A DNA stretch of 15,814 nt from Candidatus Margulisiibacteriota bacterium (GTDB taxonomy: Bacteria; Margulisbacteria; WOR-1; JAKLHX01), in the NCBI GenBank assembly GCA_022709925.1, contig JAKLHX010000010.1, positions 1 to 15,814 on the forward strand, read 5' to 3'. Positions 1 to 7,025 of this stretch are shown here, in pieces. Numbering within the stretch: the first letter of the stretch is position 1; each line of letters opens with the position of its first letter. The notes under the pieces are model-generated. The model searched no databases. It saw only the letters and a program-made list of their open reading frames with translations, and was not told the origin of the DNA. The position numbers and the translations under genes are program-made.

Positions 1-420
1 GAGGTTTTCCTGAGAGCTGTCATATCCGGCGCTGGCAATGGATAACCCCGTAAGTATTTTGCCTCCGGTAAACAATGCCTGCTGCACTCCAATACTGTAA
101 GAAGTGTAATCGCTCGTTTCATCTGGTCCTGTCTGGATAGTCCCGCCGCCAAATATAGAAGGAAGGACCATTGTCATCGGCTGAGAATAGTTCTTGCCTT
201 TGGTCGCGGACAAAGTAACGGTCGGCAATACCGCAGATCCGGCCTGGCCCATTCTTGCGGAAGCCGCGTTAACACTTTCTTTCGCCGATATTATAAGAGG
301 ATTGCTCTTCATGGCGATATCAAGGCTTTCCTTTAGCGTCAGGGCTCCGGCATTGCCCGGGACCATGAACACCACGGTTAAGATCGCGGTAAATATCTTT
401 AGTCTATGGGCTATTCTCAT
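1..420 (-). CDS. TolC-family outer membrane efflux protein (5' part, continues past left edge)
   Basis: This is the N-terminal 140 codons of an outer-membrane factor, the exit duct of a tripartite RND pump. Translating the reverse strand from the ATG at 420 gives a signal peptide: basic start (MRIAHRLK), hydrophobic core and an AGA-type cleavage site near residue 26. It is followed by 'LTLKESLDIAMKSNP', the usual opening of an OEP repeat in which the first helix begins. Around residues 107-121 the segment 'YSIGVQQALFTGGKI' matches the family pattern of a beta-strand ending in a 'lf.GG' turn. Its ATG overlaps the stop of the PII-like gene by ATGA, so translation is probably coupled and it is the last gene seen in the efflux operon. 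The C-terminal part lies outside the window, so length and intactness cannot be judged. Family assignment is good; substrate unknown. Confidence 0.82.
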   Translation of the reverse strand, partial: MRIAHRLKIFTAILTVVFMVPGNAGALTLKESLDIAMKSNPLIISAKESVNAASARMGQAGSAVLPTVTLSATKGKNYSQPMTMVLPSIFGGGTIQTGPDETSDYTSYSIGVQQALFTGGKILTGLSIASAGYDSSQENL

Positions 421-707
421 ATTTCTTCCTCCAAAGGAGCTACAAAAGCTTTTATTCCTTCTTCCGCATATTCTTTCTTTAACGCCCTTACTTCAGCCAT
501 CAATTTATCCTTGGTCTTTTCATCGGCGGCGATAAAGAGGGCGGAATTTGACCCCGGCCAGACCTGAGTATCCAGATGGGGCTCCGAACTGCCTCCGACG
601 CCCTGAAGATAAGGGAATCTGGTATATTTTTTCACTCCGGAATTTTTTAGAGCGGCAAAGACCTTTTCTTCTATCGCCGGAGCATAAACAACAAAAATAC
701 TTTTCAT
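417..707 (-). CDS. PII-like small signalling protein in RND operon
   Basis: A 96-residue protein with the beta-alpha-beta-beta-alpha-beta order expected of a PII/ferredoxin-like fold: strand 1 'MKSIFVVYA', helix 1 residues 11-26, strand 2 'YTRFPYLQGVGG', a short loop containing 'HLDTQVWPGSN', strand 3 'ALFIAAD', helix 2 residues 63-84, and strand 4 'IKAFVAPLEE'. The loop is much shorter than the T-loop of GlnB/GlnK and I see no uridylylation tyrosine in a GlnB context, so it is not a classical nitrogen PII. PII-like proteins of a divergent subgroup are known next to heavy-metal and RND efflux genes. A role in sensing a small molecule or metal and tuning the pump is inference. It overlaps both neighbours by 4 nt (ATGA), with a purine-rich SD inside the end of the pump gene. 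A CutA- or DUF3240-type relative is an alternative label. Confidence 0.7.
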   Translation of the reverse strand: MKSIFVVYAPAIEEKVFAALKNSGVKKYTRFPYLQGVGGSSEPHLDTQVWPGSNSALFIAADEKTKDKLMAEVRALKKEYAEEGIKAFVAPLEEEI

Positions 708-3700
708 TTAGCGACCCCCTCTCCGACCATGTTTTTTTTCTTTCTGTTCTCAAATATGTAATAAAGAGCCGGGACAAAAATAAGGCTTATAGTAGCCGAT
801 ACGATCAATCCTCCCAGCACGGCAATGGCCATGTTCTTCCAGAAACCGGAACCTTCGCCGCTGCCAAGTATTATCGGGAGCAGACCGAGCCCAGTTGTGG
901 CGCTTGTCATAAGTATCGGCCTGAGCCTTGTCCTGCCGGACTCAAGTATCGCTTCTCTCAACTCATATCCTCTGGCACGCAAAATATTTATAAAATCCAC
1001 AAGCACTATCGAGTTCTTTACGGCTATCCCTGTGACGAGTATCAATCCTATAAAAGACATTACGCCGAACGGATAACCGGTCAGGAAAAGTGACCAGACG
1101 ACCCCCACGATCGCAAAAGGTATCGCGAACATTATTATGAACGGCTCACGGAAAGATTCGAACTGCGCGACCATGACGAGATAGATCAGCGCTATGCCGA
1201 GCAGAAGGGACAAGAAAAGGGACCTGAAGCTTTCTGCCATCTGCTGGGAATTTCCTGCCACTTTTATGGTGATCCCGTCCGGGATGTTCATCCTGGCTAT
1301 TATTTTGTTCACATCCCCCATAACATCCCCCAGAGACCTGCCGAAGAAATCGGCATCAACGATGATAAGGCGCTGCTGGTTCTTTCTCTGTATCACCTGA
1401 GGCGCGTTCCGCAGCTCTACCGACACGAGGTTCCCTAAAGAAACATTCGCCCCTGTTTTCGTGGTCACATAAACGCTCTTTATATCTTCGAGCTTTTTGC
1501 GGTTGCCCTCTCCGAGCCTGACGAATATATCGTATTCATCCCCGTCCTCCCTGTATTTCGTCGCCGTAGTGCCGTAAAGATACGAACGCGCCGCAAGAGC
1601 AACGTCGTACATGGTAAGCCCCAGGGCCGCGGCTTTTTCCCTGTCAACTTTTAAGGAATATTCCGGATTTGATTTTTCCCTGGACACAAGAGGGTCCGTA
1701 AGCCCCGGGATATTCTCTATCCTGTCTTTCAGGTCTTGGGCGACAAGGTCCATCTTGTCAAAATCAGTTCCGTATATCTCAAGAGTTATCGGCCGTCCCG
1801 AACCTGCCATTTGGTTCGCTCCGCTGGCGCCGAAATCAATGGACTTAAGCCCCGGGATGGACGCGGCTATGTCCGATATCTGTTTTTGTATCTCCTTTAT
1901 CCCTCTTTTCCTTTTGTCTAGAGGCACGAGTTTGACATATATTTTCCCGTAATTGGGACCGCTTTTAGTCGAGAAGCTCATCCTGCTAGCCGTCCCGGCC
2001 GTGACAAGTATGAATTCGAGCTCCGGGACCTCCTGCTTTACTCTGTACTGCAACTTCTCCATTACTTTTGATGTCTCTTCAAGCCTTGTACCGGAGGGCA
2101 GAGAGATATTGCCCGTCAAAAGCCCGCTGTCGAGTTCGGGAAAAAACTCCGAACCCGTGAACATGAACAACGGCAGGCTCAAGAAGAACATCAGTGAACA
2201 TCCGATCATTACTTTTATCCTGTTGTCTATGGCCCAAGCCAAAGAATTTTTGTAGGCATTTTCCATTGTCTCGAACCATTTTTCGCTCTTATCGTAGACA
2301 TTCTTGAAAAAGTCGGACCCCAGCTGTTCTTTTTTGTTCACATTCAACAATTTAGAAGAAAGCATTGGCGTCAAGGACATTGATGTTATGAACGACATGG
2401 AAATGATGACTATGCTTACTATAGAGAGCTGATTAAAGAATATCCCGACGAACCCCTGAACAAGAAGTAGCGGGATGAATATGACGAGGGTGGTCGTAGT
2501 CGATGCAAGGACGGCCCCGGAAACTTCGCCGGTCCCGTATATGGCAGATTCTCTGGGAGGCTCGTTCTTCTTGTCTTTATGCCTGTAGATGTTCTCAAGC
2601 ACCACTATGGCGTCATCAACAACGACCCCGACGGAAATGATTATAGAGGCTAAAGAGATTATGTTTATGGATGCGCCCGCAAGGAACATATACACGAAAG
2701 CCGCGATCATGGAAAAAGGCATCGCAAGCCCTATAATGAGGGCGCCCCTGACGTTCCTCAAGAAAAAAAGCACCGTAAGAAAGACAAAAAGCAACGCCCA
2801 ATACAGGGTGTTCGTCAGCTCGCTTATAGAATTGTTTATTGATTCCGAAAGGTCCTGCACATAAGAGATCTCAAAATCCGAAGGCAATTCCCCTTTAAGG
2901 GCCGCCAATTCTTTCCTTACGGAATCGGCAACCTGCACCGTATTGGCCCCGGACTGTTTTTGGACCATAAGCATTATCCCCGGCTTGCTGTTGACCTCCG
3001 TTATGCTCTCAGGGTCTTTAAAATCATCATTAACCTCGGCAACATCGGACAAGTAGACCTCTTTGCCGTTAAAACTGCCGATCACCGTGTTTGCGATCTG
3101 ATCGGTATCTGAAAATTCTCCCGGGACCCTTATCCCGTATTCCAATTCCCCTGATTTCATGGATCCGGCAGGAAGCGACAGGTTCGCGCTCGCAAGAGCC
3201 ATATTTACCTGGCTGACTGACAGGTGATAGGCCTCGAGCCTGTTCTTGTCGATCTCTACATTTATCTGCCTTTCAAGACCTCCCGATATTATGACGGTCC
3301 CTACCCCCTGGATCTTCTTGAGCGCGGTGGATATCGTCTTATCTGCTATGTGATAAAGCTCTTTATAAGACTTGTCGGCGGATATCCCGAGCACAAGCAC
3401 CGGTATCTGCGACGTGTCGAATTTGTATATGGTCGGAGCCGTTACATCCTTGGGAAGCTTTGAAGAGATAAGGCCTATCTTATCCCTTACATCTGCGGCG
3501 GCTGCATCAATATCCGACCCCCATTTGAATGTTATGGTAACCGTCGAAAGGTTCTCAATACTGTCAGAAGAGATTTTGTCTATATTAGGGACGGTAGCGA
3601 CCGCATCCTCTATCACCTTTGAAACGGTCGTTTCTATGTCGTCAGGACTGGCTCCCGGATAAGGAGTGATCACGGTGAGCGTCGGCAATGATATGTTCGG

Positions 3701-3805
3701 CAAAAAATCCAGCGGAAGGCGGGAAAAGCTGTAAAGCCCCAGTATGACGAATATTATGTATATCGACAGCGTGAATAGCGGCTTGGTGACGAAATTTTTT
3801 ATCAT
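704..3805 (-). CDS. RND efflux pump inner-membrane transporter, HAE1/AcrB type
   Basis: A 1033-residue protein of full AcrB/MexB length with the duplicated RND architecture: TM1 (residues 11-28), periplasmic porter loop (about 30-330), TM2-6 (about 335-480), TM7 (about 531-549), second porter loop (about 555-855), and TM8-12 to the end. The opening 'MIKNFVTKPLFTLSIYIIF' and 'GASPDDIETTVSKVIEDAV' are characteristic. The proton-relay aspartates of TM4 are present as D397-D398 in 'GVVVDDAIVVLENI', and the TM10 lysine is K930 in 'GIAVKNSIVLVDF'. This supports an active proton/substrate antiporter of the hydrophobe/amphiphile class rather than CzcA. It lies between the adaptor (4-nt ATGA overlap at 3802-3805) and the PII-like gene (overlap 704-707). 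The substrate cannot be read from sequence; drugs, lipids or solvents are all possible. Confidence 0.93.
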   Translation of the reverse strand: MIKNFVTKPLFTLSIYIIFVILGLYSFSRLPLDFLPNISLPTLTVITPYPGASPDDIETTVSKVIEDAVATVPNIDKISSDSIENLSTVTITFKWGSDIDAAAADVRDKIGLISSKLPKDVTAPTIYKFDTSQIPVLVLGISADKSYKELYHIADKTISTALKKIQGVGTVIISGGLERQINVEIDKNRLEAYHLSVSQVNMALASANLSLPAGSMKSGELEYGIRVPGEFSDTDQIANTVIGSFNGKEVYLSDVAEVNDDFKDPESITEVNSKPGIMLMVQKQSGANTVQVADSVRKELAALKGELPSDFEISYVQDLSESINNSISELTNTLYWALLFVFLTVLFFLRNVRGALIIGLAMPFSMIAAFVYMFLAGASINIISLASIIISVGVVVDDAIVVLENIYRHKDKKNEPPRESAIYGTGEVSGAVLASTTTTLVIFIPLLLVQGFVGIFFNQLSIVSIVIISMSFITSMSLTPMLSSKLLNVNKKEQLGSDFFKNVYDKSEKWFETMENAYKNSLAWAIDNRIKVMIGCSLMFFLSLPLFMFTGSEFFPELDSGLLTGNISLPSGTRLEETSKVMEKLQYRVKQEVPELEFILVTAGTASRMSFSTKSGPNYGKIYVKLVPLDKRKRGIKEIQKQISDIAASIPGLKSIDFGASGANQMAGSGRPITLEIYGTDFDKMDLVAQDLKDRIENIPGLTDPLVSREKSNPEYSLKVDREKAAALGLTMYDVALAARSYLYGTTATKYREDGDEYDIFVRLGEGNRKKLEDIKSVYVTTKTGANVSLGNLVSVELRNAPQVIQRKNQQRLIIVDADFFGRSLGDVMGDVNKIIARMNIPDGITIKVAGNSQQMAESFRSLFLSLLLGIALIYLVMVAQFESFREPFIIMFAIPFAIVGVVWSLFLTGYPFGVMSFIGLILVTGIAVKNSIVLVDFINILRARGYELREAILESGRTRLRPILMTSATTGLGLLPIILGSGEGSGFWKNMAIAVLGGLIVSATISLIFVPALYYIFENRKKKNMVGEGVAK

Positions 3806-4710
3806 TCCCGGATCTCCTCGACCGCAGAACCGTCTTTTACGACCCTTTGGCCGTTAACGATGACTTTGTCGGAGACAGAAACGCCTTCCTTTATTTGAAC
3901 TTTGTTCTCCTGCTGAAGCCCCAGAATGACGGGCCTTTTTTTTGCCACGGAATTTTCGCTTACGAAAACATATTTCTCCCTGTCCCCAAGAACGCTATCG
4001 AAAGGAACAATAACGGCATCGGAAGCTTTTTTGAGAGCGATATCGACTTTCGCGAACATCCCGGGCTTTATTCTGTGGGACCTGTTGGGAAGATCTATCT
4101 CTATCTGGGTCGTCCTGCTCATAGGGTCCACCACCGGCCTGATCTTGTTCACATAGCCCTTAAAGACCTCGTCCGGATAAGCATCAAGATATATCCGGGC
4201 CGGCATTCCTTCATCAAGAGAAGAATAATATTTTTCCGGGATATCCGCATAGACCTTTACTTTGTCTATGTCATAAATTACGAATACGGGGTTCACGCCT
4301 CCGCCTACCTGGTTCATCACCTGGTCGCCTTCTTTTACGAGTTTTATTCCCACGACCCCGGATATGGGAGCTATTACGACCATGTCGTCATACAATTCGT
4401 TATCGGGAGTTATCCCCTCTACATAAGAAAGCAGGGCCGCCCCTTTTTCGGCTTCATCGCCTTCGTCCGCATATATCTCGGCGACCCGGCCTGCGATCCT
4501 GGGCCTGACGCTGACCTCTTTGTCCGCCTTTATATCCCCGGTAAGGGTCACCTTCTCCTCTACAGACCCGATGACCGGATTTTGGACAGAGACGGGGATG
4601 ATCTTCTTGTCTACGGCCTTATTGGATGAAGTGATCCTGTTGGCGATCCTGGACACAAAAAGAACCGCTACCACCACGACTACGATCCATAATATACGCT
4701 TTGTTCTCAC
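3802..4710 (-). CDS. RND periplasmic adaptor (membrane fusion protein), hairpin-less
   Basis: A 302-residue adaptor that links the pump to the outer-membrane factor. An N-terminal uncleaved or cleaved signal segment (residues 6-20, valine-rich, no lipobox cysteine) is followed by the first half-lipoyl domain ('VRPRIAGRVAEIYADEGDEA', 68-87), the second half ('IAPISGVVGIKLVKEGDQV', 113-131), the beta-barrel (about 148-225, including 'VVDPMSRTTQIEI') and a membrane-proximal domain. The two lipoyl halves are separated by only about a dozen residues (98-110), so the long coiled-coil hairpin of AcrA/MexA is absent; usual family length is 350-420 residues. The start is GTG at 4710: no ATG fits and an AAGGAGGG Shine-Dalgarno lies 9 nt upstream. 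It starts 3 nt after the MarR stop and its own stop overlaps the pump ATG, so it is in the operon and likely translationally coupled. Confidence 0.9.
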   Translation of the reverse strand: MRTKRILWIVVVVVAVLFVSRIANRITSSNKAVDKKIIPVSVQNPVIGSVEEKVTLTGDIKADKEVSVRPRIAGRVAEIYADEGDEAEKGAALLSYVEGITPDNELYDDMVVIAPISGVVGIKLVKEGDQVMNQVGGGVNPVFVIYDIDKVKVYADIPEKYYSSLDEGMPARIYLDAYPDEVFKGYVNKIRPVVDPMSRTTQIEIDLPNRSHRIKPGMFAKVDIALKKASDAVIVPFDSVLGDREKYVFVSENSVAKKRPVILGLQQENKVQIKEGVSVSDKVIVNGQRVVKDGSAVEEIRE

Positions 4711-4713
4711 TGT

Positions 4714-5178
4714 CTACTTCCCTCCTTCTTGTTTTATGGCTTCCACCAGTTTTTCGGAGATCTTTAAAAGAGTTTTCTGGTCTTCGCAAGATAATTTCGA
4801 AAACACCTGTCCCAGGCACCGCTTCCTTTGCTCGACAGCTTTCTGGGTAATGTTTTTCCCTTTTGCCGTCAGGCATATCCTCACGATCCTTCTGTCCTGA
4901 GGATCATCGGCCCTTTCGACATATCCGGACTCTATCAGCCGGTCGATCATGGCGGTCACGTTGCTCAACGTCACGCCAAGCTCGCCCGCGATATCGGTCA
5001 TTTTGGGACAGTCTTTTTTGCGCACTATCTCAAGAACTATGAATTGGGGCAGGGTTATGTTCATTTCGTCAAGATCAAATGTCTTGGAACTGTGAAAATA
5101 CCTGGAGATGATCGGCAGCTGCTCTTCAAATCTTCCTATGATGTCTTTTGTGCATAGTTTATCAGGCGAATTGTTCAT
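4714..5178 (-). CDS. MarR-family transcriptional regulator of the efflux operon
   Basis: A 154-residue winged-helix repressor, counted from the ATG at 5178. The recognition helix is 'LSNVTAMIDRLIESGYVER' and the beta-wing carries the family signature 'DPQDRRIVRICLTAKG' with the conserved D-x-R. Flanking helices (start to about 50, and the last 35 residues) would make the dimer interface. It is the first gene of the operon, 3 nt before the adaptor, which is the normal position for a local ligand-responsive repressor of a pump. The reading frame stays open to an ATG at 5247, but the near-consensus promoter at 5188-5216 lies inside that extension and the extra residues resemble no MarR N-terminus, so I choose 5178. 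There is no Shine-Dalgarno before it: the transcript is predicted to be leaderless. The ligand is unknown. Confidence 0.88.
   Translation of the reverse strand: MNNSPDKLCTKDIIGRFEEQLPIISRYFHSSKTFDLDEMNITLPQFIVLEIVRKKDCPKMTDIAGELGVTLSNVTAMIDRLIESGYVERADDPQDRRIVRICLTAKGKNITQKAVEQRKRCLGQVFSKLSCEDQKTLLKISEKLVEAIKQEGGK
4720..4727 (-). promoter_or_regulatory. Shine-Dalgarno fixing the GTG start of the adaptor
   Basis: On the minus strand AAGGAGGG lies 9 nt before the GTG at 4710, inside the last codons of the MarR gene. It is the strongest ribosome site on this strand and supports GTG as the adaptor start. Confidence 0.7.
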
Positions 5179-5180
5179 AT

Positions 5181-5204
5181 GGTTAATATTATATACATCT
5201 AACC
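5181..5204. promoter_or_regulatory. candidate MarR operator (imperfect 24-bp palindrome)
   Basis: The segment begins GGTTA and ends TAACC, with 8 of 12 symmetric positions complementary. It spans the -10 box and predicted transcription start of the MarR promoter. MarR dimers commonly bind such palindromes over their own promoter, so negative autoregulation is a reasonable inference. The AT-rich centre means part of the symmetry may be due to the TATAAT box itself. Confidence 0.4.
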
Positions 5205-5216
5205 TGTTTGCGTCAA
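5188..5216 (-). promoter_or_regulatory. sigma70 promoter of the MarR-efflux operon (leaderless)
   Basis: Minus strand: -35 TTGACG (5216-5211), spacer exactly 17 nt, -10 TATAAT (5193-5188). Nine nt separate the -10 from the ATG at 5178, so the expected start (around 5180-5181) leaves only 2-3 untranslated nt and no room for a Shine-Dalgarno. Near-perfect match to consensus; start site inferred from the usual distance. Confidence 0.8.
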
Positions 5217-5246
5217 GCCGGGAAAAGGCCTTAAAAACAGCCGTCA

Positions 5247-5275
5247 TTTACATTTTGAGCCAACCAATATATAAT
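5247..5275 (+). promoter_or_regulatory. sigma70 promoter of pilB-pilC-pilT
   Basis: -35 TTTACA (5247-5252), 17-nt spacer, -10 TATAAT (5270-5275). The predicted start near 5282 gives a leader of about 33 nt with a good Shine-Dalgarno (GGAAGGA, 5300-5306) 8 nt before the ATG of pilB. It diverges from the MarR promoter, with 30 bp between the two -35 boxes. Confidence 0.78.
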
Positions 5276-5314
5276 ACTTTTTAAAACTTATCAGTAAAAG
5301 GAAGGATCTCTAAG

Positions 5315-7024
5315 ATGAAAGAGCAAAAATCTCTAGGAGAAAGCCTTGTCGAAAAGAAGATGATCTCAAAAGCTCAGCTGTCACAGGCCGAGACGGAAGC
5401 AAAAAGGCTTCATATCACATTAAGAAAAGCTCTCATATCCTTGAACATGGCAAAAGAAGCGGACATAATTTCCTTTTTCGAACAACAGTTGCACATACCG
5501 TACATAAACCTCAACAGCTACATAATAGACCCTAAAGTCCTGTCCCTCATACCGGAACAATTCGCAAAACAACACAATATAATACCGCTTTTTAAGACCG
5601 GAGAGATCATGACCGTAGCCATGACCGACCCTCTCGACGTGATCGTCCTCGATGAATTGCGCTCCATAACAAAATGCATAGTAGAGCCCGTTTTGACCAC
5701 CGAGACCGAAATAAAAAAAGCGTTCAATCAATATTTTGCCGCCGGAGCTGCATCGATAGACGAGGTCATCAAAAAGATCGACTCCGAAGAGGATGCCGGA
5801 GTGGAAAAAGCGGATGAGATAAACGAAGAAGAGCTGTCTCCGGAAAAGATGCGCCAGGCAGCGGAGCAAGCTCCGGTCATAAAGCTGGTCAACCTCATAA
5901 TAAGCGAAGCGGTAAAGGACGGGGCTTCGGACATACACATAAATCCCGAGGAGAAGATGGTCCGCGTAAGGTACAGGATAGACGGGATACTCAGAGAAGC
6001 ATCCTGCCTTCCAAAAAATCTGCAGGCAGCCGTAATATCCAGGATAAAGATCATGTCCGAGATGAACATAGCGATAAAAAGAAGTCCCCAGGACGGGAGG
6101 TTCCGGCTTAAGGTGGAAGGCAACCAGATAGACATGAGGGTATCCTCATTCCCTTCGGTACACGGGGAAAATATCGTGATGAGGATACTTGATCCCAACA
6201 GCGTATTGATCGGCCTTGAGGACATCGGGTTTTACCCGGAGAACTTGGCGACCATAAATGAGATAATACGAAAACCCCACGGAATAATGCTTGTCACCGG
6301 CCCGACAGGATCAGGAAAAACCACAACTCTATACTCGGCGCTGTCATCCATAAACTCGATAGACAAGAACATCATCACTTTGGAAGACCCGGTCGAATAT
6401 CAGCTTGAGATAATACGTCAGGCACAGATAAACGCAAAAGCAGGGTTGACTTTCGCTTCGGGACTGCGTTCCATACTCCGTCAGGACCCCGACATAGTCA
6501 TGGTCGGTGAGATCAGGGACAAGGAAACGGCGGAGATAGCCATACAGGCCGCCATGACCGGACATCTCGTATTTTCCACGCTTCACACAAATGATGCTCC
6601 GGGAGCGCTTACAAGGCTCGTCGATATGGGAATAGAGCCTTTTCTTATTTCATCTTCGGTCATAGGCATCCTGGCGCAGAGGCTTGTCAGGAAGATCTGC
6701 CCTTCATGCAAAGAAGCGTACCAGCCCACGGAAAAAATGCTTAGAGAGCTCGGCATACAGGACCTGTCCGGGAAGAAAATGTTCTATCGCGGAAAGGGCT
6801 GCAAGAACTGCAAGAACAGGGGCTACAAAGGCAGGCTCGGCATATTTGAGCTCTTGGTAGTTAACGAAAAGATCAGGGAATTGGTGCTTGAAAAGACCTC
6901 TGCGGATGTCGTAAGAAAAGCCGCGCAGGAAGCCGGAATGAAGACGCTGCGCCAGGACGGGCTGATGAAAGCGCTCGACGGCACCACGTCTATCGAAGAA
7001 GTAATAAGGGTGACAATGGAGTAA
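5315..7024 (+). CDS. pilB: type IV pilus extension ATPase PilB (GspE family)
   Basis: A 569-residue cytoplasmic hexameric ATPase that powers pilin polymerisation. Residues 1-140 form an MshEN-type N domain, and residues about 185-290 the N2 domain ('SDIHINPEEKMVRVRYRIDG'). The Walker A is 'GPTGSGKTTT' at 329-338; the Asp box is 'TLEDPVEYQ'; the Walker B is 'DPDIVMVGEIRD' at 391-402; the His box is 'HLVFSTLHTNDA'. The zinc tetracysteine motif of PilB/GspE/MshE is intact: C462-x2-C465 and C496-x2-C499. Length matches PilB (about 565-575). The linked pilT and pilC favour a pilus over a type II secretion role. The N-terminal c-di-GMP-type motifs are degenerate (see findings). It is the first gene after the divergent promoter, with a good SD; pilC begins 1 nt after its stop. 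Confidence 0.94.
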   Translation: MKEQKSLGESLVEKKMISKAQLSQAETEAKRLHITLRKALISLNMAKEADIISFFEQQLHIPYINLNSYIIDPKVLSLIPEQFAKQHNIIPLFKTGEIMTVAMTDPLDVIVLDELRSITKCIVEPVLTTETEIKKAFNQYFAAGAASIDEVIKKIDSEEDAGVEKADEINEEELSPEKMRQAAEQAPVIKLVNLIISEAVKDGASDIHINPEEKMVRVRYRIDGILREASCLPKNLQAAVISRIKIMSEMNIAIKRSPQDGRFRLKVEGNQIDMRVSSFPSVHGENIVMRILDPNSVLIGLEDIGFYPENLATINEIIRKPHGIMLVTGPTGSGKTTTLYSALSSINSIDKNIITLEDPVEYQLEIIRQAQINAKAGLTFASGLRSILRQDPDIVMVGEIRDKETAEIAIQAAMTGHLVFSTLHTNDAPGALTRLVDMGIEPFLISSSVIGILAQRLVRKICPSCKEAYQPTEKMLRELGIQDLSGKKMFYRGKGCKNCKNRGYKGRLGIFELLVVNEKIRELVLEKTSADVVRKAAQEAGMKTLRQDGLMKALDGTTSIEEVIRVTME

Positions 7025-7025
7025 T

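Noticed and set aside
3847..4629. 260-codon open frame on the plus strand opposite the adaptor gene
   Set aside because: It is antisense to a well-supported gene, has unusual composition rich in Tyr, His and Ile, no ribosome site and no recognisable domain; it is a reading-frame shadow.
5179..5247. Upstream in-frame ATG (5247) extending the MarR protein by 23 residues
   Set aside because: The extension contains the near-consensus promoter of the gene, has no Shine-Dalgarno, and does not look like a MarR N-terminus.
5315..7024. Type II secretion gspE rather than pilB
   Set aside because: Adjacent pilT with its AIRNLIRE-type motif, and pilM/pilO in the same locus, favour a retractile pilus.
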